DNA of 64,000 bases from Phanerodontia chrysosporium (lineage: Eukaryota; Basidiomycota; Agaricomycetes; Polyporales; Phanerochaetaceae). Where the stretch lies: positions 1,116,001 to 1,180,000 of the forward strand of contig MJGA01000008.1 of assembly GCA_001910725.1 (NCBI GenBank), read 5' to 3'. Below are positions 11,195 to 23,431 of the stretch, one piece after another. Each line of letters opens with the position of its first letter. The stretch's first letter is position 1. The notes under the pieces are model-generated. The model did not search any database and had not been told where the DNA came from. It saw only the letters and a list, made by a program, of their open reading frames with translations. A program made the translations under genes and the position numbers.

Positions 11195-14100
11195 CTACCG
11201 CCAGGCAGGCCTGCTTGCCTTTGCGGTCTGCGCGTCCCTCCACTTCTTCGCGCTCTGCTTCTTCTTCAGCTGCTCGAGCCGCTTCTGCGCCGCACGCTCG
11301 GCCGCAGTCAGCTTGTCGAGCTGCTCGAACGTCTGCACGAGGTCCTTCACACTCGCACCGCTGTCGCGCCGCTCCCGGAGGACTGCTGCATTTGCGCCCA
11401 TGGACGAGGAAGGCCGCGGCTCGACATGGTTCAGCTTTACCCACATCTGCGGCGGCTGAGCAAGTCGTGGTATCATCGACGGCTTCGGTGGGGGCACATG
11501 CTGGAGCTGTACGAGGGCTTTCGGGGGCGCAGGCTTCTCAGCGGGCTTGGGCACAGGTGTAGTAATGGGAGGGCGCGGCTTCTGGAAGACCTCAGGTGGC
11601 GGCACAGGTAAGATCGGGCCATTCACCGCAGGCTTTCCTGTCTTATCCTTTGAGGAGGTTTTCTGCGGCGAGCGAAGGTAGGAGAAAACCAGGCCTTTGA
11701 CCTTCGTTGCCAGAGAATGCGCAGCACGCCCGGGGAGAAGTGGGCTGATGAAACTTCTGTCCTGCTCCTGCGGTGGAGCATCAGTTTGTTCCGCCATCGA
11801 AACGTCAAGGTCGCGGTCGACAAGCTCTCCCCGTGCAACCGCACCCTCCTTCTCAACTTCCACAGCCTCCTGCATCAGCTCGTTGTATCGGACATCGTCG
11901 GTGCGGAGGGGAGGTTGATCATGGACAGCAGGCGAACGAGACTCAGGTTGTCGAACACTTCCCAGCATGGTAGCGTTCGGCGAGAAGAACGTGCTATAGT
12001 TCGGTGCCGGTGTCCGCATGCTCTCGTCCGGGTTTACAGCTGTATGAGATGGGGGTGCATGGTTGCCTGCGCTTTGCTTGCGACGAAGCGCACGGACCCT
12101 CCGCAACAAGTTATCACTGTAGTAATAGTGTCAGAAAATCTCGCATTCGATCGGCATCGAAGTCGCTTACCGTGACCAAGCCTCCCCCAATGTCTCAAGC
12201 GCCGCCACACCGCCCATCCGCTGCACGAACCTCTCAACCACGCGCTCCTCGTCCACTTCTTCCGCAGAAGCAAGGCTACCGATTCTAAGCCTCTATCTTT
12301 CCCGAGATCGACGCGCTCGTCCGTATAACACATGTCGAGCGCTTTCCAGTCCGCCTTCGACCACTGCCTCGGTCCACGAGGTGCATCGAAGACCGAGCGT
12401 GCGGCCTCAAACCGCGGGTTGGGCGGTGACGTCCATGCGGGAGTTTTAGTAGGGGGCGCAGGCCGCGCCTTTGGCGGTGAGAGCCCGTGAAGCGATGATT
12501 CCTCGAGCAGAACGGTCTGCTCCGCCTCCTTGAGCAGTTCGGTGAGCGTCGTCGGGGGCGCGCCGTCCATAATAACCGTATTACCGATCACACCACCGAC
12601 CGTGCCGCGCCGCGAAAAAGACTTGCTGATGCCGCTTTGCAGTAGGGACTTGCGTCGAGCACTCTTCAGTGCGGATTGGAGGCTCGCATTGGCCTGTCGG
12701 CTTGGCGAGCCTATGGCTTCGACGCAGTCGTACTTGTGCTGCAATTGGCGTTAGTATTCAGTACAGAGAAAGACATCAAAACGGCCTCACCAGACGAAGG
12801 ATAGCCGCTGCTCGTGCTGCAGCCATCGGGTCGCTACTCGAGATCTTCACAATGCCAGGGTCAAGCAAGGACTCGTCGATCTCGTCCTCGGGCAGGTCAA
12901 ACTGAGGTGTTGGAGCTGTTTGCAGGGGACGGAACTCTCGAGCGGCAGCTGGCCGGAGCGCTGAACTTGTTTGCGTTATGCCCGGAGTCTGGAACGGATT
13001 GCGCGGGCTAAAGGTGACTTCGGGAACACGGGACGCAGGAGGAGCGGGCCGAGAAGCTTGCAGGGGCTTGGAGGGAGGTGTTGGCACTGATGGCCGAACT
13101 GGCTTGGAAGTAGACGCAGGCACAGCACTGGATAGAGATGGCTGTTCGCGCTGGAGTCGCGACCACTGCTCCGCGAGCTGTTGGACGGTACCAAGAGGTC
13201 GCCGTTCCCCGGCATCGGTTACTGATGCGAGGCCCTGAGATATATCAAGCGCGCTGGGTGCAGCCTCGCCCATAGGCTGTTCAGGTAACTGAGGCTCTGA
13301 CGGTCTGTTGTCTGGTGCAGGTAAAGGGGCCTTTGGGTCACCATGCTCGTCGGGTTCCCTTGACAACTCGCGTACGACAGTAGCTGCATCTTCCTCCTCC
13401 ACGTCCTGCATTGCTGCATCTCGGTTCTCCAGTTGTGGGACGCTGAACGACCATTCGGTCGCTCCACCTACAGCTTCTCCGGGTTCTTCAGACGCTTCGG
13501 AGCCGGATGGGAAATCGAAGCGGGAATCGACCGTCCCTCCTTCGCCATCGCAGGTGTCTCGACGCTGGGTGTCAGAATGGATTGCAGACCGAGACGCATC
13601 TTCGGGTGATGCCTCAGAGGCATCGCTAGACTGAGTTGTACCAGCTTCTTCAGCTCGGGCGGCGGTAGGTTCGGCATTCATGTCCATAGCAGGGCCTGAC
13701 TCTTCTGAGAGTTGAGGCACCGGACGCGCCAAGTCTGCGGGGTCGACGTAAGACAGTTCACTACGTTCCTCTTTGGGGTAGCCTCCTGGACTATCCTCCA
13801 TGGGCTGCGCCTCATCGACTATCCTCTCCTCGGATAGTGCTCGAAGACGTGAAGAGGCCGCGGGTGACTGGCGGGGAAGACTAACATCGACCTCTATGTC
13901 GACTTCGACTACAGTCTCAACGGAAACGGTGGTTTCTACTCGCTCAGGCGTTGCCGAGTGTCGGGATCTAGAGGGCCCGGCGACATCTTCAATAGGCAGA
14001 GGAGACGGTGACTTGCGTGGCGAGGAACTAGGAAGCGAGGAACCGCCGTCGTCCCGTTCCATCTCGATGTCCTCGTCTTCCACGTTCTGAGAAGGACTTC

Positions 14101-15558
14101 CATGTGGCGGAGGCGTGGGCGAACGCCATCGACTAGGCCCAGGAGGCAGCTCTTCATCATCGTACTCCGCTACAGGCAACTCTGTCTCTTCGTCTTCCCC
14201 CGTCTCGCGTACTGGAGATTCCGGTATTGGACTGTGCTTGCGCGCAGCAGCACTGGGATGCCGCTTCTCGTACGGGAATGGGCTGATAGGCCTACCCCAC
14301 ATGTCTTGGCGGCGACGGGTTATGCTGCTCGGTGGGTCCTGCTTCGTGGGCACAGTGATAATCTTGAACTTTCCGGTATACTCCCCAGCATGGTCAAACT
14401 CAGTGCCCTCGTCGTCATCTTCGTCCGTCCACTCCTGTGCGTCATCCACCGGTACAGCTCTGTCAAAATGATGGAATGGAGGCAGAGGCTGATCGTCCGA
14501 ACTGCTGTCAGGGCCAGCGTTGGCGAAGTCGAGGTCTCGAATGGGCGAACGTGGTTGCGACGACGCACGCACTGGCGACGAGGATATAGGAGGAGTATCT
14601 CGCGAACGGGCGGAAGGAATCGAGGCAAGACTGACACGAGGAGCCTGTGGTTTCCGCTTTGTACTTGGAGGAGGACCCTTCAATAAGAGTGGGTCCTCGG
14701 TCGGAGAAGGCGGAGGCGGAGGCTCATTAAGGTTGACTTCTGGGGGCTCCTTCTTTATTTGCAGAATGAGCCTCTTGCCGTTCACGCTGCCGTGAAACAA
14801 AGACTTCCGCTTGCTGGACTTGGAGACCGAGGGAACTGGAGTAAAGACTTCCCGAGGTGGTGTAAACCGATCGGCTGGTGGTTCATAGGGTACGGGCGTA
14901 GTGAGACGACGATGGCTAGTGGCACGTTCTCTGGATCTAGGAGATGTATAATCGGCCGGAGGAGTAGCGGCATGGGAAGACGCTTGCGAGGAACGTCTCG
15001 TCGAAGTAGAGAGACGAGGCGTCCGGCTTGGGGTCTTCGTAGGAGAGGGTGGATCCTCCGCAAAAGAGACATGCAACTTGGGTTGCTTCCGCAGTTTTGG
15101 ATTGGGAGTAGCATCGAGCGTGACGCGAGAGGAACTGGCTACAACACCATCCTCATCAAGGGGAGGGGCGTCGGCCTTGGGGGTAGACCGGGTTCGTTTG
15201 CGCTTTGGCGTTGGGGTTGAGAGAGGATTAGGGACATCCAGGAGGTCCGTGGATGAGGCACGCGTCGAATTGGACTTGTTACGGCTGGTCTAGACGCAGC
15301 TGCCTCAGTGAGACCTATTCATACATACCACGCAATTGTCTCACGTACCCTGAGCATCTCCTCTGGAGGTGGACTCATCAACATCCTAGGCGGTTCCTCC
15401 TCTTGCTCTCCGTGTTGAGAACCAGACGACGGCGGGGTCAGGCCTCCAGGACCCAGACTGGACCGCGCATCAGGACGAGCTTGCGGGGCGCGTTTCGGTG
15501 TCCGCTGTGCTCTACGAGGCGTGTTCGTCGCGCTACGTGTCGCTTTGCGAGGTGGCAT
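11195..15558 (-). CDS. Large disordered basic protein, likely nuclear
   Basis: Not recognised as a named family. The ATG at 15558 starts MPPRKATRSATNTPRRAQ, an Arg/Lys/Thr/Pro-rich tail. Exon 2 carries TPKRKRTRSTPK, a nuclear-localisation-like stretch, then LHVSFAEDPPSPTKTP and about 700 low-complexity residues rich in Pro, Ser and Glu. It ends in DPMAAARAAAILRL. The next exon (about 12737-12292) continues HKYDCVEAIGSPSR and contains W-KADWKALDMCYTDER. The part at 12290-12171 encodes EEVDEERVVERFVQRMGGVAALETLGEAWSR. The last exon (about 12109-11195) ends in a Lys/Gln-rich coiled coil (QKRLEQLKKKQSAKKWRD). A minus-one frame break lies at about 12275-12291. The short conserved islands in long disorder suggest a chromatin or cell-cycle scaffold, but this is a guess. 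Confidence 0.7.
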
Positions 15559-15789
15559 AGTGTATTTATCAAGAAAGAAACCAGCTTTACATGAGGTCAG
15601 AGATCAAGGTGATAGTTGAGGACAATCTGCAGCGAGCTGTCTCGCAGGATATCGGGCGTCTGCTGGACCGCAATCCAACCGGGCGCTCTCCGTTTCCGTC
15701 ACTCGGCACTAGTGACTGGCAGTGAAGGTAATATACGCTGGTAGCTGGTATGAATGAATAGCCCATTAGACATCATCTCTGTGTATCCG

Positions 15790-17070
15790 CTATTTATCAA
15801 GTTCGCTCTGAGCCTCGGTCATGGGCTCATAGAGACCGTGCTGATTACCCAGGCCGTAGGTCAAGGTCAGTCTTTCGAAGATGGATGGGCCTTCATACGA
15901 GTCAGGGTCGAGCTCGAGCTGTAGAGCACCTTAAGAGAGGGCACAAAGCTATACCACTAGATGGCTCACCAGCGAAATGATATCGTCTAGCAGATGTGCC
16001 TGCCCAACCGTACTGCCCATTGTACCATAGTAGTTGGCGTTGACTATATGGACGTGGAAATGATCTTCAAAACGCGTCAATTCCTTGATGGATCGGTTTA
16101 GAGCGTGCTACTTACAGTAGGAAGGCTGATAGTGGACGAAGAAGCGCAGTGCGCCTTCACTAAGGCCCCACTTCTCCTTGACTATCCGGGCGGCTTCAAC
16201 TCGAATGCTTCGTAGCATGGGCAAGTGGATCTTTCGAAGATCTCGCAAGCAGCGTATGGTGCGGGAATTTGCAATGGCAACGAGGTAGAGGGCTGGAATG
16301 GTAATGAGGTCCCACTTCATGTCCGGGAGGATAACATAGCCATAGTCTGAAGATGGAGCGCGATGCAGCACCTTCTCGGCCTCGGACTTCCCGGAGAGAA
16401 TATCCTCTACCCTGAAGTGCGTATGATCAGAGCTCAAAGTTTAACAGAGACGTAAACTGCACGTACCATTGCGTTCGCGAAGGCGGAAACGCTTCTATGT
16501 ACGGCTTCACTATTCTCTGGTATAATTCGGGGGTTTCTCGCACCATGACAAGATCTTGTTTAGTATACTATGAGACAAGATGATAAGCAACGAAACAAGG
16601 GATTGGCCTAGTAACTGACCTTGCGCACATGGACTTCGGTCGCGGGGCATACCACGTTAATCTTTAGGTCGGGATGTTCACGGGATGGGGCAAGCCATCC
16701 CATGAACCATGTATACTATATGGCCCATCAGAAGCGCATAGATTCGTGAAAATGGTTAACGCACAATATCCGTGCTCTCCATAAGTTGTACATCCTTCAC
16801 AAAGTGCGCGACGAGGGTGGTAGCCTGTTGAGCAGGCAGAGCAGTCTTCTCGACGCGTACTATCGCTTGGACCGTTCTAGTCTGGTCGTCTGCATCTGGT
16901 AATGTTCCCAGCAGAGTCAAGCTGTGTGCAACAGGATCTGGCGTAAAAAAAATGCAATGCGTCAGTTGCTTTAAAGGAGAATACGAGCAGCATTGAATAC
17001 CTTCGTTCAGGATGCGCTCGAACTTGAACAGTCGGAGCGAGTCGACACCCTTCAGGACCACGCGGCTCAT
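15790..17070 (-). CDS. DCS1: Scavenger mRNA-decapping enzyme DcpS (HIT family)
   Basis: Hydrolyses the residual m7GpppN cap dinucleotide after 3'-5' mRNA decay. The ATG at 17070 starts MSRVVLKGVDSLRLFKFERILNE; an intron leads to DPVAHSLTLLG, the N-terminal swapped domain. The central part has YTWFMGWL, then INVVCPATEVHVRKYTKQ and SDYGYVILPDMKWD. The C-terminal HIT catalytic domain reads RFFVHYQPSYYHFHVHIVN across an intron near 16075-16117. This supplies the His-x-His-x-His triad, whose central His is the nucleophile. The protein ends EAQSELDK with a TAG at 15790-15792. About five or six exons, with length in the usual range for the family. It is divergent from the metallophosphatase gene. 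No defects seen. Confidence 0.9.
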
Positions 17071-17511
17071 CCTCGACGGTTAATGTGTGTGCTGAATGTT
17101 GTCCCGCGAATCCGTGCAGGTATAAGTAGGATACAGGACGGGGCATGGCCGCATGGCTGCAACGCGGAGCCTCGGGCGGTTCGTCGAGTGGGTTCACAAT
17201 AAGAGATGATCAAAGTCGATACCCGATCCGTCCTTTCTCTCAACCGTCATCGTTCGCCTTGCGCACATGCTCCTCAGCGCACATGTGCCCGAAGCCGGAG
17301 AAGGGGAAGTTCGTAAATATAACACGAGATGCTTCGCTGCATGCCCTTGTGAACGTGCGATGGTAGAGGACACTGGCACATCACCCAGAATGCACGAGGC
17401 GTCTCACTCTCAACAGTCTATAAGACCGCGGCACTCTTTCACCCACTTTCCCGCCGAACCCTGCTGTTTGATCTCCTGACCGTCGTAGACAGGATAGTGA
17501 CTGCATTGGAA
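17071..17511. promoter_or_regulatory. Divergent promoter of DcpS and metallophosphatase
   Basis: 441 bases separate the two divergent start codons. A TATAAGA-like element at about 17418-17426 lies some 90 bases before the phosphatase start, and TATAAGTAGG near 17121-17130 lies on the plus strand close to the DcpS start. Function is inferred from position. Confidence 0.4.
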
Positions 17512-19240
17512 ATGCTCCCGTTCGCTAGGCCTGTTCTGCTCGCGGGCCTGGCCATGTCCGGTCCTAGCTGCCTTGCTGCACCAGCCATGGATCCTCGAGG
17601 TGAGTCTATTGCCAACATAAGCTCGGCTGCGTACTCAATGCCACCTTTACCAGTCCTGTCCGTTCCGTCTTCTCTCGACCCTTATCCTACCAAGCCTAGG
17701 CTAACATTCAAGCGTGATGGCACTTTCAAGGTTACTGTGTTTTCCGACTTGCACTTCGGTGAGAACGCTTGGGATGTCTGGGGCCCTCAACAGGACGTGA
17801 ATAGCACGCGTCTTATGAACACAGTGCTTGCAAGCGAGAAGCCGGACTTCATGTACGCTTGACTCTTGCATCTCCGTAACGGCGATTCACCAGGCCTTAG
17901 TGTGCTAAACGGTGATCAAATCACCGGGGAAAGTGAGTGCACGAGCTGCATCTGATATGTGCTTTAACGTGCAGTCATCCAGACACGTTTCGGGAGAATT
18001 CCACTGTGTATATTGACGAGATCCTGGCCCCCATCAACGCAGCCGGTATTCCCTTCTGTTCGACCCAAGGGGTACGTGTCTGGTTCAACTCGTAGTATCC
18101 AGTGTTGATTAAGTAGTGATAGAATCATGACAACCAAGTCAACATTACGCACATAGAGGAAATTGAACGAGAGCTCAGCCACACGACCCTTTCTTACACT
18201 CGTATTTCGCCTGCTGGTGGAAAGTATGCTCCCGGAACCTATTGGGTCCCTGTAAGAGTCATCATGATATACTTCTTCGGATTATTCCTGATGTTGCTCA
18301 GGTCTATGCCTATCAGAATGGTATGCATCTACGGCTGAGATAAGTTCACATCGACTCATCCCCCTAGACTTCCAACCTGCGCTCATTATATGGGCTTTCG
18401 ACTCTGAGGGTTGGTCCTTTCACTCACGTCCCGCCGCCGCCATCAATTGACTTCGTATATAGCGGGCGTTTCTGAGGGTGTCAACTCTACAGCCTTACCA
18501 GACTACGTCTCCTCATCCGTCGCTACCTGGATTGAGCAGGAGACCAAGCTTATGGACAGCGTCTGGGGACCTGCAGACAGAACTCGCGGTGCCCTTGCAT
18601 TTGTTCACATTCCCCCGTACGTACGCCGATCATCTCGACGTCGCTTCAGGACGCTCATGCGTGCGGATTAGGCATGCCATCCAAGCCGTGTGGCAGAACT
18701 TGAACAGTACCATCAATCCGGGACTCAACGGTAGGTCGTTGTTGTAACAGCGAAGCATCATATGTGATCTGTGTATTCGCAGCGGACGCCCTTGGACAAG
18801 GTTCGACGCAAGCTACCGCTGATCCAGCATCTTCCGGCAAAGATCAGCCATTCTGGGACTCTCTCAATGCGAATGTCAAAAACTTGCATGCAGTAATATC
18901 GGGCCATGGTAAGTTTACGTGAAAGCTGTTGTCAGCGAATCACTGCCACACGAGTCACAGACCATGGCGATGAGTGGTGTGCCAGAGAGCCGACCAAGAA
19001 CGTCATCTTCTGTTTCGACAAGCATTCTGGGTAAGTTATCTATTACTTACCCTTTGTTTGACTTGTATTGAAAGGCAACGCCGTACTAGGTATGGAGGGT
19101 ATAGCTCTACAGGATGGGGCCACGGTGTGCGCAATATCGTCTTTTCCACGCCTGATCCATCGGTCGGTCCGGAAACGTGGATCCGCCTGGAGGAGGGAGA
19201 GACGCGCGCGCGCATTACGCTCGATAAGAACTATCAGTGA
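17512..19240 (+). CDS. Secreted calcineurin-like metallophosphatase (Dcr2/PAP-like)
   Basis: Binuclear metallophosphoesterase, probably a secreted or vacuolar phosphomonoesterase. The ATG at 17512 gives a signal peptide (MLPFARPVLLAGLAMS...CLAAP). The metal-site motifs appear in order over about nine exons: VTVFSDLHFGE (D-x-H), VLNGDQITGE (GD), NHDN (GNHD-type, split by an intron near 18072-18125), FDSEG at about 18398, FVHIPP at about 18600, and GHDHGDEWC at about 18903-18978. The tail has YGGYSSTGWGHGVRNIVF, typical of the fungal Dcr2-like branch, and ends DKNYQ with stop at 19238-19240. All catalytic blocks are present, so it should be functional. The substrate cannot be told from sequence; phosphate scavenging is the usual inference for secreted forms. 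Confidence 0.83.
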
Positions 19241-20018
19241 GGTTACACGTCTCCCTGAATTGTGATGCATAGATGCAGCCGCCCAGTATAGGAGCATGGC
19301 CTCGGGCATGCTCTATAAGCTGCCTCGGACAGGGTCGAGGATAGTTCCATGCTACCGGCTGTACTTGGGGGGAATATAGCCTGAACGCCTCGCCTCCGAC
19401 ACGGTATCTGGGCGCGATCAATAAGTACCATCATGACCTCCGCGAGGCCGTGAGCGGCATAGGGATAGGGTGCCCTTCGTTGTTGCGCCCAACGCACATG
19501 TTGCCTGCATTGCGTGCCCCGGTCGCGCAAGAGAGTCACAGCCCGTTATAGCGTCCCACCTCCTCCATTCACCGACCTCGTCGACGAATTGGGTCTCAGA
19601 TCCGGTCATGGCATTCCCGCGATGAAAGATGCCGGCAATGAATGTATTAAACCTAGTAACTATCCCTTGATAGTCGCCGTCTTGAACACCGTCTTCTGAC
19701 CGGAAACACAACAGGTTCCCCTGAAAGCCGAGACGTGCACTACACCGCAGTCATGAGATGTATAAAAGGATCGTGGACGCGTTCACCGGCTACCTGAGGT
19801 GTTTGGAAAGTCCCCGACGGCTTCCCTTCGGTACCGCAAGTCATGATCACCGTCAACCGCCCCTCCACCCAAGATTCTGTAATAGCCACTGTGGCATGCG
19901 CTATAGTGAGCAGTACCCGTCAGTAGCTTGTTCATACCTTGAACCCACTGCGCAGATCGTGTATCTCGTCTGCAAGCGTTGGGAGCCATGGCGTCTTGCC
20001 GTCGTGGTACCACTGACC
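19241..20018. other. Spacer between phosphatase and P450
   Basis: 778 bases. Short frames on both strands, no domain recognised. The P450 promoter should lie in the right half. Confidence 0.45.
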
Positions 20019-21925
20019 ATGTTGCCACCGTTGGTCTTATCACTCCCCTTGGCGGCAAGCGTCGGATTTCTGAACGCAGTTATAACAACATCTTCTACTT
20101 TCGCTTCTGCGCTTGTGGCAATGTTGACGTTCTACCGATTGTCACCCCTCCATCCACTGTCTCAATTTCCAGGGCCTCTGCAGTGCAAAATCAGCGGTTT
20201 CTGGATGGCTTGGATAGTTAGCAGGGGCAAGCGACATGTCTATATCCAATCGTTGCATGAAAAGTACGGAGACTACGTGAGAATAGGTGCGTCCGCTCGG
20301 CAGCCTCATTAGCGCTGGGGGTCATGTAATCTTTCGTGACAGGTCCCAATGAAGTCTCCATCAACGACCCCACCGCTATCCCGCAAATACTTGGCTCGTA
20401 TGGCTGGCCGAAAGCATCGGGCATGAGTGGACGAGCCTTGCACCAAGATCCCCTCCCGTTGATATCTCTTCTGGACGACGCTGAGCACTCCCGTCGCCGC
20501 AAGTCATGGAATCGGGCGTTCAGTTCAGCGGCGGTCAGGGAATATCAGCCGGTCGTTGCTCAGAGAGCTACGCAGCTTGTCCAAGCGCTTCAAGAACAGC
20601 GTAGCGTAGTAGACTTGTCCCAATGGATGAGTTATTTCACGTGAGCCACGTTTGATTTCAAAGTAACACATACTAACTCAGTGTCCTCGACAGCTACGAC
20701 TTCATGGGTGACATGGCGTGAGGGCTGCCCTCTGATATCGCTTTCGTAAACTTACACGACTTCCTCTACAGCTTTGGAGGAGGCACTGAGATGTTGCGCG
20801 AAGGTGACAAGGCCGGACTATGGCAACTTCTCAAAGACGGAATGAGGTCCGTTGCACAGTTATTGCCTGGATGAAGTTTCGTATCACTCACACCGTCGTA
20901 GTACGGCAGTGCCATTCGAACATGTCCCCTGGCTATCGCATTATATCCTGCACTTTCCTGCGCTGATCCGCAGCCTTACGGACCTGCGGGCTCTAGCATT
21001 CGGGAGGTCGAAATTGAGGTATGAGAGAGGTTCTACCACGAAAGACCTTTTCTACTACTTGGTGTGTAATGCGCTGCTCTCATTGTATACATCGCTGACC
21101 TCGTATACGGTTACAGAGTAACGAGGATCATGCGGATGCGGAGATGCCTCCAATGAAAGTGGTCATCTCGGACGCCGTTTTAGCCATCGTCGCGGGCTCC
21201 GATACTACTGCTGTGACGCTAAGCAACATTTTCTACTACCTGATTTCTCGTCCGGACACCTATAGACGACTCCAGGAAGAAGTCGATAAGTACTATCCGC
21301 CAGGAGAGGATGCTCTCAATCCGAAGCACTACGTGAAAATGTCATATCTGGATGCTGTACTGTAAGTCGCTGTCGGCTCTGGTTGTTCACCGGTTGAGCT
21401 GGTTCGTAATGTAGCAACGAGGCGATGAGACTATATCCCGCACTTCCGAGCGGCAGCATGCGCACACCAGCGAAAGGTTCCGGAGGCCAGGTAGTCGGTC
21501 AGCGGTGAGCGGCCTTCAGACACATGTATGTTCCATGCCTGAGCTCAGTGCGCGATTGAATGCAGTTTCATACCTGAAGGCACGCAAGTACGGGTGCACC
21601 CTTACACAATTCAACGGGATCCACGCAACTTCTCCTGTCCAAACAGATTCTGGCAGAGCGGTGGATGATCGCGAGCGGGAACCAGTCACATCATGAGAAG
21701 ATCGCGCACAACCCAGACGCTCTCATACCTTTCTCTACTGGACCACGCAACTGTGTCGGAAAGAATCTCGCATTGCTTGAGATGAAGATGGTGACTTGCC
21801 ATGTTATGCAGAGGTTATCGCTTTGCTTCGCGGACGGATGGGATCCCAGCCGTTGGTGGGACGACCTCGAGGACGTCTTTGTGTCACGGATGGGTCAGCT
21901 TCCTGTAATCGTTCGATCGAGATGA
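20019..21925 (+). CDS. Cytochrome P450 monooxygenase
   Basis: Haem-thiolate monooxygenase anchored in the ER by an N-terminal helix (MLPPLVLSLPLAASVGFLNAV). Motifs in order: FPGP hinge, WK/R-rich C-helix (RRRKSWNRAFSSAAVREYQP), I-helix AGSDTTAVTLSN at about 21196, the ExxR region NEAMRLYPALPSGSMRTP at about 21417, F-PEGTQVRVHPYTIQRDP, and the haem loop FSTGPRNCVGKNLALLEMK at about 21730-21785, where the Cys is the iron ligand. About eight exons; introns are about 50-60 bases. At about 21651-21656 the frame breaks by one missing base exactly inside the expected PERW motif. The reading before ends FW and resumes at ERW, so the gene product as written would stop just before the haem loop. The subfamily was not assigned. 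It stands alone, with no other tailoring enzymes. Confidence 0.85.
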
Positions 21926-22080
21926 CAGAAGGGGCACTGGACGCCCGATCACCTCGATGCGGGTACAATGGGACGTTCTGTATATCCTTGACAGGCGTGA
22001 ATGTGCAACAACAGTGAATTTTAGTGGAGTGACAAATCATTGTCTGACCCGGATGAAACGCAATGAATGATAAAAAGTTA

Positions 22081-22163
22081 CTCCCTGGCGGGGAGTCGAA
22101 CCCCGCTTTCGCGCGCACCGAAGCGATGACAGGCGCGTGTACTAACCGATATACTACCAGGGA
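22081..22163 (-). tRNA. tRNA-Asp (GUC) with short intron
   Basis: On the minus strand the sequence folds as a tRNA. The acceptor stem is TCCCTGG paired with CCAGGGA and discriminator G. The D arm is GTAT/GTAC, the anticodon stem CGCGC/GCGCG, and the loop CTGTCA has anticodon GTC. The T arm is CGGGG/CCCCG with a TTCGACT loop. An intron of about 9-11 bases follows position 37 (CTTCGG core). A nearly identical copy lies inverted at 23996-24079 and differs only in the intron. Confidence 0.92.
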
Positions 22164-22243
22164 CTTCTTTCCTCCAGTTGAGGAACATTCAGAGCAGACC
22201 AACCACAAATGCAACAAATACATATACATTGAGGCTAGCTACT

Positions 22244-23431
22244 CTAAAGACATTCAGTGATGTCCTTCATCCTCCATACACGCACATTCCCATCATCCGA
22301 ATATGACAGCAACGTTTCATCGTCATCAGTGAACATAAGCATCCGAACCCTCCCATGATGGCCTTCGAGGTCACCGATCAAAGTCCCTGTGAGACTCTCC
22401 AGTAGCGTGATGTGTCCGTCCTGTGTACCGGCCGCTAGTACCTCACCAGACCTTGAGTAGGCTAATGCATAAATTGCGCCGCCTTCTCTCTCAGCCTTGT
22501 TGAGGATGGCACTGTTCTTGCCAGTACGAAGGTCCCAAACAGCGACAGATCCGTCGACAGACCCTGATGCGACGTATCTGCCATCAGGAGACAAGACCAG
22601 TGCCTCAACCGACCTGGTATGTATAGCATGCCAGTCCCATTGGCTACCTGTGCTGGTCTCCCAGATCCGACAGAAACCGTCCAGGGCGCCAGTGACAGCC
22701 CATTTACCGTCCGCGGTGAGGAGCATCCTCCAGAAGCCGTCAATGGGACCGTTCATCTGGCTACCTTGCTTCGTCTGTAGGTCCCATAAATAAGCTCCCG
22801 AGAATCCGTACGCAATGAGAAAGCGGCCGTCAGGGGTGAAGAGAACGCGTTCTATCTCGCCAAATGGGTGCCTGAATGCGTGTAGGACCTCACCCGAGGT
22901 GCTGCTGTACAAGGTGACCGTCTCGGTACTGTGGGCTGTTGCGAAAGTGCTGCCGTCTGGAGAGTAGAGTGCGTGGAGGACCTCGTCACTTCGCCCGGTT
23001 GAAATCCAATGTAACGGTTGCAATTCGTCGGGGTCGAGCGACCAAACGCAAATATGTGCGTCCGCAGATCCTGACAGAAGTTGACTGCCATTCGGCGAGA
23101 GACATAGGGAATATACGGGCGCGCGGTGGCCTCGCAGGCGGCGGTCGAGCTGCCCAGAGGACAAGTCCCAAATGTCTATGGTTTGTGAGCTGCCGACGGC
23201 AAGGTATCGGCCGCCTTCAAAGAGAACCATGGGCACCGAACCTCCGCCTTCTGTACTGCCATGTCGGAGGAGGAGCGTGGGGAACGCGATCGGTGTGTCT
23301 TTATGTGGGGCTAAGAAGGAGCCGGCCGGTGGAGGAGGAGGAGGTATTTCATCGGGCTCCTCCCAGGGAGGAATCACCGGCTGTGACTGATCCCAATTGT
23401 CTCGGCCCTCGACGATCCAGCCTGTGTCCAT
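22244..23431 (-). CDS. WD40-repeat beta-propeller protein
   Basis: Single-exon gene of 395 codons, counting from the ATG at 23431 (MDTGWIVEG); the frame runs further up but only through non-ATG codons. After a Pro-rich N-terminus (EEPDEIPPPPPPAG) come about seven WD-type blades. Clear blade ends are TIDIWDLSSG, AHICVWSLD, GAYLWDLQT, FCRIWETST, SVAVWDLRTG and NVRVWRMKD, with GH dipeptides before several of them. It lacks an N-terminal F-box or NACHT domain, so it is a free-standing adaptor-like propeller with no assigned pathway. Intronless structure is unusual in this window. It is bracketed by the two tRNA-Asp genes. Confidence 0.85.
   Translation of the reverse strand: MDTGWIVEGRDNWDQSQPVIPPWEEPDEIPPPPPPAGSFLAPHKDTPIAFPTLLLRHGSTEGGGSVPMVLFEGGRYLAVGSSQTIDIWDLSSGQLDRRLRGHRAPVYSLCLSPNGSQLLSGSADAHICVWSLDPDELQPLHWISTGRSDEVLHALYSPDGSTFATAHSTETVTLYSSTSGEVLHAFRHPFGEIERVLFTPDGRFLIAYGFSGAYLWDLQTKQGSQMNGPIDGFWRMLLTADGKWAVTGALDGFCRIWETSTGSQWDWHAIHTRSVEALVLSPDGRYVASGSVDGSVAVWDLRTGKNSAILNKAEREGGAIYALAYSRSGEVLAAGTQDGHITLLESLTGTLIGDLEGHHGRVRMLMFTDDDETLLSYSDDGNVRVWRMKDITECL

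Noticed and set aside
14102..14686. Plus-strand frame of 194 codons
   Set aside because: Shadow of the long disordered minus-strand exon.
20019..23431. Possible secondary-metabolite cluster around the P450
   Set aside because: No polyketide, peptide or terpene synthase, transporter or cluster regulator nearby; neighbours are a phosphatase, a tRNA and a WD40 protein.
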